DNA of 23,343 nucleotides from Devosia sp. GTDB taxonomy: Bacteria > Pseudomonadota > Alphaproteobacteria > Rhizobiales > Devosiaceae. This document shows, piece after piece, positions 1 through 7,074 of the stretch. The stretch is from positions 1 through 23,343 of the forward strand of contig JAQGKG010000332.1 in NCBI GenBank assembly GCA_028290245.1. Direction: 5' to 3'. The notes beneath the pieces were generated by a model. That model worked only from the letters and a program-made list of their open reading frames with translations, had not been told where the DNA came from and did no database searches. The first letter of the stretch is position 1, and the number at the start of each line of letters is the position of its first letter. Made by a program: the position numbers and the translations under genes.

Positions 1-21
1 TGGTCTTGGAGAGATTCGCGC

Positions 22-351
22 TTGAAGCTGCTCTGCACTGTCCTGAACGTCATCGCCCTGCTCACGGTTCTCATTCTGGGGACCGTTTCGGTGCATGCGG
101 ACAGTGCCGACCATAGTCACCAGAAAATCGTCGGGGCATCCGAACTCGCTACCGTGCCGGACCACGTAGACCTGCAAGACGACAGCCCGTCGTCAAGCGA
201 CCCGGCGATGCATTGCGGCGCCCCGATCCTTGGCCCCGAGCCGCTTGGTATCAACTGCACCGTGCGCGTTACGCAAGTAGATTTCTATCCTGAATTCATG
301 CCTGTCGTGTCCGGTTCCAGTTCCGACAATCTTCGTCCTCCTCGCGCCTGA
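22..351 (+). CDS. Small exported protein with C-terminal RPP motif
   Basis: Not a family I can name with certainty. The product is about 109 residues: an N-terminal hydrophobic segment (residues about 8-24) that looks like a signal peptide ending in VHA, a short acidic and His-containing middle (HSHQ, DHVDL), two cysteines (AMHCG and GINCT), and a C-terminus that ends NLRPPRA. The start used is TTG at 22, preceded by GGAGAG at 8-13; the frame stays open to the window edge, so a longer protein is possible. It lies 53 bases before a cytochrome c' gene on the same strand and probably shares its transcript. The short size, signal peptide and RPP ending match four other small proteins in this window and recall DUF2946/CopL-like metal-associated proteins. 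The metal link is inferred from context. Confidence 0.55.
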   Translation: MKLLCTVLNVIALLTVLILGTVSVHADSADHSHQKIVGASELATVPDHVDLQDDSPSSSDPAMHCGAPILGPEPLGINCTVRVTQVDFYPEFMPVVSGSSSDNLRPPRA

Positions 352-403
352 GCTGCCTCAAGTGGCCGCCGCGGTGCGGCATTCGGCAATCAGGACGACG
401 AAA

Positions 404-1024
404 ATGACAAATAATATTTCCTACCCGTGGCCGTTGGCCTGCGGGGCGCTCCTCGTGAGCGCGATGGCCGCTTTCGGCCATGGCGGCGCCACCGGTATTG
501 TAGGCGAACGCATGATGGGCATGATGATGCTAGGCGAACAGGTCAAGGTCCTGGCGCCGATAGCCGATGATCCCGGCGCCGAGGACCTCGGCAAAGTCCG
601 AGAAGCCGCAGCGATGATCGAGATGCATGCTGGCGCGGCAATGACTGATCTCTTTCCGGAAGGCAGCATCGAGGCACCATCAGAGGCCAAGCCAGCCATC
701 TGGCAACGCTGGGAAGAATTCGCCGCTTATTCCAACCGGCTCGGCGACCTCGGACGCGAACTCGACAAGGCGGCGGAAGCCCCTGTCCTCCCCCCTGCTG
801 TCACGGCGAATGTCGCACCGGCTTCGGTCGAGCCGGCCCTGTCGGAATGGGACAGGATGGATTTTGCGACGCTTATGGGCGTAGCCACTCCTGAAGTCAT
901 TGAGATCGACCCGATGCCGACAGCATCGACCAAGGCGAGTGCTGCCGTGGTGCGGACAGTCGGCGCGATCTATGCCGATATTACCGACACCTGCGCATCT
1001 TGCCACGCTGCCTTCCGGCAATGA
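404..1024 (+). CDS. Class II (c'-type) cytochrome c
   Basis: Periplasmic heme protein of 206 residues. The heme-attachment motif CASCH lies at residues 197-201, ten residues before the end or less, the placement typical of cytochrome c' (PF01322), where the heme binds near the C-terminus of a four-helix bundle. The N-terminus has a hydrophobic signal sequence (residues about 8-24, ending near AFGHG). A Met-rich stretch, RMMGMMML, follows the signal, and the distal ligand of c' proteins would sit in this first helix. The middle is longer than in classical c' proteins, with an Ala/Pro-rich insert around residues 122-140. I chose ATG 404 over the upstream GTG at 362 because the signal peptide then starts close to the N-terminus. 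The stop overlaps the start of the diheme cytochrome gene (ATGA), so translation is probably coupled. Its role as an electron carrier or NO/ligand sensor is not resolved by sequence. Confidence 0.82.
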   Translation: MTNNISYPWPLACGALLVSAMAAFGHGGATGIVGERMMGMMMLGEQVKVLAPIADDPGAEDLGKVREAAAMIEMHAGAAMTDLFPEGSIEAPSEAKPAIWQRWEEFAAYSNRLGDLGRELDKAAEAPVLPPAVTANVAPASVEPALSEWDRMDFATLMGVATPEVIEIDPMPTASTKASAAVVRTVGAIYADITDTCASCHAAFRQ

Positions 1025-1914
1025 AAATGAACAGGATAGCGATTGGGCTGGCAGCTGTTCTAACGCTGGCGGCGACGGGGCTTGTCGTCATCGAAAACTG
1101 GCCCCTACCCGCCCCCTCCAACGTGCCCGAGATGGTGGGCGACGCTAAGAGAGGGGCCTATCTGGCGCGTCTCGCCGGATGCATCACCTGCCACACGGCT
1201 CCGGGTGCCGCGCCGCTTTCGGGCGGCGCTGCCCTGGTCTCCAAGTTCGGCTCCTTCTATGCGCCCAACATAACGCCCGCCCCCGGAGCGGGGATCGGGG
1301 CTTGGACATTCGCTCAGTTTGAAAGAGCCGTCAGGCAAGGCGTTTCGCCCGATGGCGATCCCTACTACCCGGCCTTTCCATACGAGTTCTATGCGAGTCT
1401 GACGGACCGCGACGTTGCCGATCTTTGGACCGCTATTCAGCAAACGCCGCCCGTGCTTGAAGAGGCAACGGATCACCAAGTGGGGTTCCCGTTCAATATC
1501 CGCAGCGGCATCCGGTTGTGGCGTACCTTCTTCGAACGTCCAGTCGAGTATCGACCGGATACCGCGGAATCCGATTCGTGGAACAGGGGCAGATACCTTG
1601 TGTGGGGGCCGGCCCATTGTGCTGCCTGCCACGCACCGCGAAATATGATCGGCGGACTTCCGCAGTCTCAAGAACTGACGGGGGATCCTGCCATGCAGGA
1701 TGGCGGAACGTCGCCGTCGATAACCGGTCGCGCATTGACTGCCCGAGGGTACACGCTGCCGGCGCTGGTTCAGTCGCTCCGTACCGGCGTCACGCCCGAT
1801 GGTGACGTGTTCGGCGGCTCGATGGCGGAGGTCGTGCACGGCAGCACGAAATTCCTCCTAAATGAACATCTCGAGGATATGGCGACCTACCTGCTCGACT
1901 TGGACGCAAGGTGA
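1021..1914 (+). CDS. Diheme cytochrome c
   Basis: Exported, membrane-anchored or periplasmic cytochrome of 297 residues with two CxxCH motifs: CITCH at residues 54-58 and CAACH at 200-204. The spacing and the surrounding sequence (GxYLARLAGCxTCH, then FxxAxRxGVSxDGxxYYPAFP) match the cytochrome subunits that accept electrons from membrane alcohol, aldehyde or gluconate dehydrogenases, and the thiosulfate-dehydrogenase-like diheme proteins. The N-terminus (residues 4-23) is a single hydrophobic segment. Start ATG 1021 overlaps the previous stop as ATGA; ATG 1027 is an alternative. No dehydrogenase partner is visible, so the electron donor is unknown. It may pass electrons from the cytochrome c' or from the multicopper oxidase system further on, which is inference from neighbours. 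Confidence 0.85.
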   Translation: MKMNRIAIGLAAVLTLAATGLVVIENWPLPAPSNVPEMVGDAKRGAYLARLAGCITCHTAPGAAPLSGGAALVSKFGSFYAPNITPAPGAGIGAWTFAQFERAVRQGVSPDGDPYYPAFPYEFYASLTDRDVADLWTAIQQTPPVLEEATDHQVGFPFNIRSGIRLWRTFFERPVEYRPDTAESDSWNRGRYLVWGPAHCAACHAPRNMIGGLPQSQELTGDPAMQDGGTSPSITGRALTARGYTLPALVQSLRTGVTPDGDVFGGSMAEVVHGSTKFLLNEHLEDMATYLLDLDAR

Positions 1915-1919
1915 TCGCC

Positions 1920-2342
1920 ATGCCGAGGAATTTCGGGGAACTTCATTCCGCGGGGTGGCGTTTGGCCCTCATGACGCAAAGCAAGGTTAGCGCGAAGGTT
2001 GGAATAAGAATTCGGCTGGTTCTCGCGGTCATGGTCGCCGTGCTGGCGAGCTTGACGATGCATCATGGCGCCATGGCCCAGGGGGGCGATTTCGAACGTC
2101 ACGCGATAACGTCGTCAAGCCATCACGGGGGCGATGCATGCGTTGCCGACTGCACGTCGGACCATCATTCAATGCCAGTCTGCTGCGGCATGGGCCTATG
2201 TCTATCCGGTATGCCGGTCGACCCTGGCGACATGCTGCCGGAAATGTCAGGTACCGACGCCTACGCGTATGTAATCGCCTCAGGGCCTATCTGGCCTCTT
2301 CAACGCATCGATCGACCACCGAAGGATTTCCGAGAAGTTTGA
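1920..2342 (+). CDS. Small exported Cys/His-rich protein with RPP motif
   Basis: Unrecognised family. Start ATG 1920 has AAGGTGAT a few bases upstream, overlapping the previous stop codon; ATG 1971 would give a more normal signal peptide, so the start is uncertain. The hydrophobic stretch IRIRLVLAVMVAVLASLTM is followed by an apparent signal cleavage region (GAMAQG). The mature part holds His and Cys clusters: SSSHHGGDACVADC, TSDHH, and PVCCGMGLC, giving a C-x3-C-x9-CC-x3-C pattern suited to soft-metal binding. The protein ends LQRIDRPPKDFREV, sharing the PP-plus-basic ending of the other small exported proteins here. It lies between the diheme cytochrome gene and a DUF305 gene in a compact operon. 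A periplasmic copper-binding or sensing role is inferred, not shown. Confidence 0.6.
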   Translation: MPRNFGELHSAGWRLALMTQSKVSAKVGIRIRLVLAVMVAVLASLTMHHGAMAQGGDFERHAITSSSHHGGDACVADCTSDHHSMPVCCGMGLCLSGMPVDPGDMLPEMSGTDAYAYVIASGPIWPLQRIDRPPKDFREV

Positions 2343-2372
2343 ACCCTTCTTCAACCCTTAGGAAACTCAAAA

Positions 2373-2837
2373 ATGAACATCTTCAAGACTGCCCTTCTCG
2401 CGACCGCCGCTCTTGCCGCTTCGGCTCTCCCGTCCTTTGCGCAGGACGCAATGCCCGGACACGATATGTCGGCCATGGGCGGGGAAAGCACTATGGCCGC
2501 ACCATTGCCAGAGATTTGTCTCTCAGCCGGTGATATGGCCGGCGACATGCCCATGGACATGCAGGGCGACATGGATCAGGCACACATGGATCTCATGGCG
2601 GGCATGGACGAGACCAGCAAGCAGATGATGAACGCCATGATGGTCGATGATATCGACGTGGCCTTCGTCTGCGGAATGATCCCGCACCACCAGGGCGCGA
2701 TCAACATGGCCAAAGCCGAACTTGAGCACGGCGACAACCAGTGGGCCAAAGACATGGCTCAAATGGTGATCGACGCGCAGGAAAAGGAAATCGCCGACAT
2801 GGTTGCCTGGCTCGAAGGCGAAGGCGCCGCCGAGTAG
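2373..2837 (+). CDS. Periplasmic Met-rich DUF305 protein
   Basis: Exported four-helix protein of the DUF305 family (PF03713), 154 residues. Residues 1-23 form a signal peptide cut after FAQ. A Met/Asp-rich segment (residues about 27-92: MPGHDM, MAGDMPMDMQGDMDQ, MAGMDE, MMNAMM) precedes the family hallmark MIPHHQGAI at 102-110. The repeated Met-x-x-Met patterns and the HH pair are typical of periplasmic copper-binding proteins, and DUF305 genes are often found beside copper-resistance genes. AGGAAA lies before ATG 2373. A strong intrinsic terminator follows within 10 bases of the stop, so this is the last gene of the unit that starts near base 22. A role in copper(I) sequestration is inferred. 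Confidence 0.85.
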   Translation: MNIFKTALLATAALAASALPSFAQDAMPGHDMSAMGGESTMAAPLPEICLSAGDMAGDMPMDMQGDMDQAHMDLMAGMDETSKQMMNAMMVDDIDVAFVCGMIPHHQGAINMAKAELEHGDNQWAKDMAQMVIDAQEKEIADMVAWLEGEGAAE

Positions 2838-2845
2838 GCCAAACT

Positions 2846-2884
2846 GATTGGAGGCGCAGTGCGCCTCCAATCGTCCCGTTTTTC
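2846..2884 (+). terminator. Intrinsic terminator after the cytochrome/DUF305 operon
   Basis: A perfect 12-bp stem (arms 2846-2857 and 2861-2872, both GATTGGAGGCGC/complement) with a 3-base loop is followed by GTCCCG and a run of five T. It sits 9 bases after the DUF305 stop codon, as expected for a rho-independent terminator. Confidence 0.9.
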
Positions 2885-2936
2885 CTAACCGCCTGCTAAC
2901 GGGCATCGTGCTATCCGGGTATCGGAGGGCCCTGCG

Positions 2937-3281
2937 ATGCTCAATGCGATGAAAACCGATTTTAGTGAGCTGCTGAACCTCAGCAAGGACGCTTTGCACA
3001 TCCACATCGGCATCGGTCTTTACGTGATCGCGATGCTAGCCTTTCGGCGCGGACCTGGCAGTTGGTGGCCATGGCTGACCGTCCTCGGCTTCGAGCTGCT
3101 AAACGAAGCTATCGACATCTTCCATCATGGGTTTTCACACCTCGAAGTGTCAGGGTCGATCAAGGACCTGTTCAACACGATGTTCTGGCCCAGCGTCGTA
3201 TTGACGGCCGCCCGAATTCAGGCACGCCGATCGCGAGGACCGGCTGCCGTTTCGGACTCCCGGGCGGTAAATCAGACATAG
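2937..3281 (+). CDS. Small membrane protein, unknown function
   Basis: A 114-residue protein with two likely transmembrane segments: residues about 20-36 (HIGIGLYVIAMLAF) and about 43-58 (WWPWLTVLGFELLNEAI). Between and after them lie polar elements that recall small VanZ-like or VanZ-neighbouring membrane proteins: SKDALHIHIG, LLNEAIDIFHH and a C-terminal FNTMFWPSVVLTAAR. I do not assign a function. It follows a terminator, so it needs its own promoter, and its 3' end overlaps the convergent multicopper oxidase gene by 10 bases. Proteins of this kind are seen in many alphaproteobacteria as conserved hypothetical membrane proteins; that is from memory. Confidence 0.65.
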   Translation: MLNAMKTDFSELLNLSKDALHIHIGIGLYVIAMLAFRRGPGSWWPWLTVLGFELLNEAIDIFHHGFSHLEVSGSIKDLFNTMFWPSVVLTAARIQARRSRGPAAVSDSRAVNQT

Positions 3282-4693
3282 ACCAGTTCTGACATCATCC
3301 CGGTCGCCATGTGGTAGACGTTGTGGCAATGGTGCAGCCACCGCCCCGGGTTATCGGCGTCAAACGCAATGACCACCGTGCCCATCGAGGGGACCAGTAC
3401 GGTGTCGCGCACGGCGCCGTTGAGGCGTTTGCCGTTGATGCCGACCACCTGGAAATGATGGCCATGCAGATGCATGGGATGCGCCATCATCGAGTGGTTC
3501 ATCAGTTCGAGTTCGACGCGCTGGCCGGCAACGACCTCCAAGGGCTTTCGCTTGCTCCACGCACGGTCATCCATCGTCCAGGCATAGGGGGACATAGATC
3601 CCGTCAACATAACCGAGAGTCGCGCGTCCACGGCCTTCGCCGCCAACGGCGTTGTCGCTACTAGCTTCTGCTCGAATGACAGGTCGAGCGGGGCTTCTTT
3701 CTCGCTCGTGTCGGAGCTGAATTTATCGATCGTTGCGCCAGGGGCCGCCAGGATGATGCCCGTGCGTTTCGTGTCACCTTCCCGCCTGGCGAAAACCGGC
3801 ACTGCGGTCCCTGCGGGAACTTCGACGACCAGGTCAAGCCGCTGCGCCTGCGCGAGCGGGAAACGCGTCCCTGCAACAGGGGCCACGGGATTGCCGTCGA
3901 CAGCGATAGCCGACGCGATGTGGCCGAGATCGATCCAGAAGGCGGTGGAGGCGGCGCCGTTGATGATGCGAAGCCGGACACGGCCGCCGCGCTCCGTCCG
4001 AACCACCTCGGGGTCATCGAGCGTTCGATCGTTCGCCAGGTAAGCGTCGTATTCGACGTCGTTCAAATCCATGCCTTCCATGGACGCCATGGAATCCATG
4101 TCCATCCCACCGTGGTCCATACCAGGCATGGCCCCATGATCCATGCCGCCGCCCCCCGTCAGTCCCGCAAGGATTTCCTGAGGAGAGCGGAAAGAGAAAT
4201 CGTTGAGCAACACCACCACCTCCTGAAGATCGAGAGCGGCATCTTCCGCCGACCGAACGATTAGCGGTGCCGTCAACAAAGATTGCTCCTGCAATTCGTG
4301 ATGGGAGTGCATCCAGTGCGTGCCCGGCCGCGCAGCGAAGTCAAAAATGCGGGCTTCGCCGGCAGAAAGTGGGGGCACATACCCAGTCTCGGCAATGCCG
4401 TCGAGCTCGGGACTAGGCACCTGCCCGTGCCAGTGAACGGTCGTCGGCTCGTCCAACGTGTTCACCAGTTCGACATGGAACCGCTCGCCCGCATCCAGAA
4501 CCAGGCCGCTGCGTCCTGCGTCACCCATGACCCCGAAAACGCTTGCGGAACGGCCGGCGACCTCGATGGTGCGGCGGCTGACCTCGAGCGTTCGCACCGG
4601 CGCCGCGGCAAGGGACGCAGCAGGTAGACAGGCCCCGGCGAGCAAGGCGCTCCCGGCCATGAGAAACGATCGACGGTTGGTGACGATTGGCAT
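3272..4693 (-). CDS. Multicopper oxidase, CueO/CopA type, Tat-exported
   Basis: Periplasmic copper-dependent oxidase of 473 residues, near the length of CueO; these enzymes oxidise Cu(I) or phenolic substrates with O2. All four copper motifs are present: HWHG (about 87-90), HWMHSHH (126-132), HPMHLHGHH (405-413) and HHCHNVYHM (454-462), which supplies the type 1 Cys and His ligands. A Met/His-rich loop (184-208: MDHGAMPGMDHGGMDMDSM) resembles the Cu(I)-binding loops of CueO/PcoA. NRRSFLMAGSALLAGA near the N-terminus is a Tat-type signal. I chose ATG 4693 over the in-frame ATG at 4780 because AGGAG sits 7 bases before it and a CueR-like promoter (4728-4759) would otherwise lie inside the coding sequence. 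It is the last gene after the cytochrome c gene, and has its own metal-responsive promoter. Confidence 0.92.
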   Translation of the reverse strand: MPIVTNRRSFLMAGSALLAGACLPAASLAAAPVRTLEVSRRTIEVAGRSASVFGVMGDAGRSGLVLDAGERFHVELVNTLDEPTTVHWHGQVPSPELDGIAETGYVPPLSAGEARIFDFAARPGTHWMHSHHELQEQSLLTAPLIVRSAEDAALDLQEVVVLLNDFSFRSPQEILAGLTGGGGMDHGAMPGMDHGGMDMDSMASMEGMDLNDVEYDAYLANDRTLDDPEVVRTERGGRVRLRIINGAASTAFWIDLGHIASAIAVDGNPVAPVAGTRFPLAQAQRLDLVVEVPAGTAVPVFARREGDTKRTGIILAAPGATIDKFSSDTSEKEAPLDLSFEQKLVATTPLAAKAVDARLSVMLTGSMSPYAWTMDDRAWSKRKPLEVVAGQRVELELMNHSMMAHPMHLHGHHFQVVGINGKRLNGAVRDTVLVPSMGTVVIAFDADNPGRWLHHCHNVYHMATGMMSELVYV

Positions 4694-4727
4694 GGGTATA
4701 CTCCTGCGAAAAAGGCCGTGGCGCTCC

Positions 4728-4759
4728 TGGGTGAGGCTTTCCACGGTGGGGAGGTCAAG
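4728..4759 (-). promoter_or_regulatory. CueR/MerR-type promoter of the multicopper oxidase
   Basis: On the - strand a TTGACC -35 element (4753-4758) is followed by a 19-base spacer that holds the dyad CTCCCCACCGTGGAAAG, then a weak -10 (CACCCA, 4728-4733). The long 19-base spacer with a central dyad starting at the -35 is the hallmark of MerR-family promoters, and the sequence resembles the E. coli copA promoter. The expected transcript start leaves a leader of about 28 bases with AGGAG before ATG 4693. No cueR gene is in the window. Confidence 0.65.
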
Positions 4760-4776
4760 CGATATGTTGATGGTAC

Positions 4777-5187
4777 TCATGGGCCGTCGGCTTCCGATCG
4801 CGAGCGCTGATAGTCGCGCTCCCGATCCGGCCAGGTGCTCTTGATGAAGTCGATGACCGCGCGGATTTCGTCGTCCGTCATTCTGTCTGCGAACGCCGGC
4901 ATATCCGTCTCGTAGCCCGGCGCAATAGCGGCTAGGCCTTCCTTGACGATGCGGAACAACTGACCGTCCGAATGGTGCCAGGTATGTCCAGTTTCGTCAT
5001 GAGGCGGCGCCGGGAGCCGACCGTTCGGTAGACGGGACATCCAGTCGGGCTGACCTTCGAACTGCGCGCCGTGACACGACGCGCAGTTGGTCTCGTAGAG
5101 ACTTCGTCCGTCCTGTTCTTGGGCAACCGCCGGCAGGACGAACGCCAGGTTGGCAAGCAGGCCTGCTACTGCGCGTATGCGGACCAT
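4777..5187 (-). CDS. Monoheme c-type cytochrome
   Basis: Exported 136-residue class I cytochrome c. It has a signal peptide (residues 1-22, ending AVA), a single CASCH motif at residues 35-39 (SLYETNCASCHG) and the likely axial methionine M96 in TDMPAF, followed by a C-terminal helix (MTDDEIRAVIDFIKSTW) typical of the fold. The His/Trp-rich segment GHTWHHSDGQLFRI between them is common to cytochromes found beside copper oxidases. The start ATG 5187 has GGAG upstream and overlaps the end of the beta-propeller gene by 22 bases. The stop overlaps an upstream in-frame ATG (4780) of the oxidase as ATGA. It is a plausible electron partner of the multicopper oxidase, which is inferred from position. 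Confidence 0.88.
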   Translation of the reverse strand: MVRIRAVAGLLANLAFVLPAVAQEQDGRSLYETNCASCHGAQFEGQPDWMSRLPNGRLPAPPHDETGHTWHHSDGQLFRIVKEGLAAIAPGYETDMPAFADRMTDDEIRAVIDFIKSTWPDRERDYQRSRSEADGP

Positions 5188-6002
5188 GTCGCTCCACCAT
5201 CATTGCTCTCGAGGATGTCGCTCTCAGCCGTCACGGCGATCACGTTGCCCGGGTCTTCGCCGTCGAACGCCATGTGCAGAAACACTTCGTCGGCACGATC
5301 GGAAATGACCTCGATCTCTCCCGCTTCCAGACGGGCGAAGCCGGCGCCAGCGATGAAAACGCGCAGGGAGCCGTCAGGTGTGATCTCGACTGCGGTGACG
5401 GGGACCCCGCCGGCGGCGGACAGCGTCCATGTCGCCCCGTAGTCCTTGCTTTCCATCAGCCCACGCATCGTGCCGGCGAACAGATGTCCAGGATCATCTG
5501 CGGCTGCAGCCAGATCGATGACCTCATCCGGGCCCGCCCCCGTCATCGACCAAGTCCTGCCCCCGTCGCGACTAATCTGAATGCCGCCATAGGTGCCATA
5601 GAGCACCAGCGGGTCGGCGGGGCTGACGGACAGGGCATGGAAGTCGACCGGCCCCTGTGCACCGTCGGACAGCTTGGACCACGGTCCGTCGACACTTTCA
5701 GCTCCGATGACACCGATGTTACCGCCCGTGGCCGGATGGCCGCTGGCATAGAGCGTGCCGTCAATCGCAGCCGTAAAGCCCATGAAGTCGTCGGCCGCTT
5801 CCGAGACCATTCGTGCGGAGCCGGCGCTGTCTGCCGCGAATAGACCATAATGGGTGGCCAACAAGACCAGATCCGAGTTCGGTGGCAGCACGACCCCGTG
5901 AATGTGGCTAAGTTCGCTCACCGGAATGGCGGCTGAATGCTCCGATGCCGCAGAGGGCACAGCGAGTGCCGTGGCGATCGCCAGGCCAATAAACGCTTTC
6001 AT
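5166..6002 (-). CDS. Exported BNR-repeat beta-propeller protein (F510_1955-like)
   Basis: Periplasmic protein of 278 residues with a signal peptide (residues 1-19, ending AAS) and sialidase-like BNR/Asp-box signatures: ISRDGGRTW (about 143-151), ESKDYGATW and ESNDGGATW near the C-terminus. Such S-x-D-x-G-x-T-W boxes sit in the loops of beta-propellers. I take it as the F510_1955 family 'glycosylhydrolase', a name given from fold only; nothing here shows glycosidase residues. Genes of this family are repeatedly found beside multicopper oxidases and DUF305 proteins, so a scaffold or metal-binding role in copper handling is as likely as hydrolysis. It overlaps the cytochrome gene and is 56 bases downstream of the HMA gene, with a hairpin between them. 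Confidence 0.75.
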   Translation of the reverse strand: MKAFIGLAIATALAVPSAASEHSAAIPVSELSHIHGVVLPPNSDLVLLATHYGLFAADSAGSARMVSEAADDFMGFTAAIDGTLYASGHPATGGNIGVIGAESVDGPWSKLSDGAQGPVDFHALSVSPADPLVLYGTYGGIQISRDGGRTWSMTGAGPDEVIDLAAAADDPGHLFAGTMRGLMESKDYGATWTLSAAGGVPVTAVEITPDGSLRVFIAGAGFARLEAGEIEVISDRADEVFLHMAFDGEDPGNVIAVTAESDILESNDGGATWSAYAQ

Positions 6003-6030
6003 GATGTGTTCCTACCTCCGTGGCGAAAGC

Positions 6031-6051
6031 GGGCAGGCTTTGCGCCTGCCC
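6031..6051 (-). terminator. Hairpin between HMA and BNR genes, possible attenuator
   Basis: Perfect 8-bp inverted repeat GGGCAGGC/GCCTGCCC (6031-6038 and 6044-6051) with a 5-base loop. There is no clear T-run on the - strand (CGCTTTCG follows), so it may reduce read-through or protect the short HMA mRNA rather than stop transcription fully. Confidence 0.45.
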
Positions 6052-6058
6052 TTAGTGC

Positions 6059-6259
6059 TCATGACTGCAGTGTACCGGTATAGCCGGCATCCGTGATCGC
6101 GGTGGCGAACACCGATGCAGGCTTTTCACTTTGGATTTCGACATGGTGAGCCGTGAGGTCTATCGTGACCTGTGCTCCAGGATCGACGGTCTTCACCGCC
6201 TTGTCGACGGTGGAGGCGCAATGGCCGCAGGTCATGTCGTTGACTTTGAACTTGTACAT
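6059..6259 (-). CDS. CopZ-like heavy-metal-associated (HMA) copper chaperone
   Basis: A 66-residue cytosolic HMA domain (PF00403) that covers the whole fold, with the Cu(I)-binding motif MTCGHC (M9, C11, C14) and the usual C-terminal GYTGTLQS. Such proteins bind Cu(I) and pass it to P-type ATPases or to CueR/CsoR-type sensors; no ATPase is in the window. The open frame extends up to 6454, but ATG 6259 has GGAG six bases upstream and the CueR-like promoter at 6289-6319 lies directly before it, so the short form is the gene. It starts the copper block hmaA-BNR-cytochrome-oxidase. Confidence 0.9.
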   Translation of the reverse strand: MYKFKVNDMTCGHCASTVDKAVKTVDPGAQVTIDLTAHHVEIQSEKPASVFATAITDAGYTGTLQS

Positions 6260-6288
6260 GGAGAACTCCGAAAAATTGTAACAGGGGC

Positions 6289-6319
6289 ACTGTGGGGCTT
6301 CCCACAGTGGGAAGGTCAA
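6289..6319 (-). promoter_or_regulatory. CueR/MerR-type promoter of the HMA gene
   Basis: A perfect 17-base inverted repeat CTTCCCACAGTGGGAAG (6298-6314) abuts a - strand TTGACC (6314-6319). A 19-base spacer leads to a weak -10 (CACAGT, 6289-6294). The layout is that of MerR-family copper promoters (ACCTTCC dyad), and the same arrangement with few differences recurs before the multicopper oxidase. The predicted transcript start lies about 23 bases before ATG 6259. Confidence 0.75.
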
Positions 6320-6375
6320 GACGCATTTAGCTATGCCGGTGAAGTTCAGGATTGCTTGAACATGCGATGCCCCGC

Positions 6376-7074
6376 TCACGCGGCATCTACGGGAACGGTC
6401 GGCATTTTGCCCCGACCCTTGCGGCCTCTGTGCCAGACGACGTAGGTCGCGCACCAGCGCAACACCTGCACGGACAACGTCAGGCCGACGACAAACCAGG
6501 TGACTGGATTGGGTGCAGGATCAGGCCGGTGATAGTGCTGGAAGTGCATGAGGAGAAAATATCCCGCATGGAGCACGACGAGGATCCAGATGGCGCTGGC
6601 CGCCGACTGAAGCCACTTCCACGTTCTTGGTCCAAACAGAGCAATTGCTCGATCATTGCTGATCAGCACCAACCCAATGGCCGGGATCAAGGCAAAGGCC
6701 CCAATCCAGTTTGCCAGGCCAAGGCCATGCTCCGCGAGCACGTAGCGTTGAAGAGTCGGATGAAAGGCAAAGCCGCTTAGCCGCCAGAGATCGAGGGCAA
6801 ACCAGCCAATGAATACGATGACTGTATGCACTGTCGCCGCAACACCCGAATAAATGCCGAGTTCCCGACGCCAAGGAAGAAGAAATGATGCGCGCGGAAG
6901 CAGCGCCACAATCGGGCCTAAAGCCATGGTCAGGGCAATAAGGATGAAGGCGGTATCGCCAAAGGCTCTGTTCCAACGGTGCATTGGGTCCCACTGACCC
7001 CTCAGCCATCCAAACAACATTACCGCCACGGCAGCAGCGGCGATGACCACCAGATGTCGCGCGAGTGTCCTCAT
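6376..7074 (-). CDS. Ferric-reductase-like / MsrQ-like transmembrane protein
   Basis: Integral membrane protein of 232 residues with about six hydrophobic helices, resembling the ferric reductase-like transmembrane domain (PF01794), the fold of MsrQ and YedZ. Histidines suited to heme ligation are in helices: VAATVHTVIVF (about 82), VLHAGYFLLMHFQHYH (about 163-176). It lacks a flavin or NADPH domain, so it should act as a membrane heme module passing electrons to a partner. Its start overlaps the stop of the L,D-transpeptidase gene (ATGA). It ends the dsbB-FixH-like-transpeptidase operon and may feed electrons to periplasmic redox repair or to metal reduction; the partner is not visible. Confidence 0.78.
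   Translation of the reverse strand: MRTLARHLVVIAAAAVAVMLFGWLRGQWDPMHRWNRAFGDTAFILIALTMALGPIVALLPRASFLLPWRRELGIYSGVAATVHTVIVFIGWFALDLWRLSGFAFHPTLQRYVLAEHGLGLANWIGAFALIPAIGLVLISNDRAIALFGPRTWKWLQSAASAIWILVVLHAGYFLLMHFQHYHRPDPAPNPVTWFVVGLTLSVQVLRWCATYVVWHRGRKGRGKMPTVPVDAA

Noticed and set aside
1105..1839. 244-codon - strand frame opposite the diheme cytochrome
   Set aside because: Lies fully under a gene with two CxxCH motifs; its protein is Arg-rich without domain signs.
2523..3005. 160-codon His-rich - strand frame opposite DUF305
   Set aside because: The His runs are the antisense of Met codons (ATG read as CAT) in the DUF305 gene.
4694..4780. N-terminal extension of the multicopper oxidase to ATG 4780
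   Set aside because: It would place the CueR-like promoter in coding sequence and precede the Tat signal; ATG 4693 has AGGAG.
5274..5843. 189-codon + strand frame inside the BNR gene
   Set aside because: Antisense of the beta-propeller gene, no signal or family motif.
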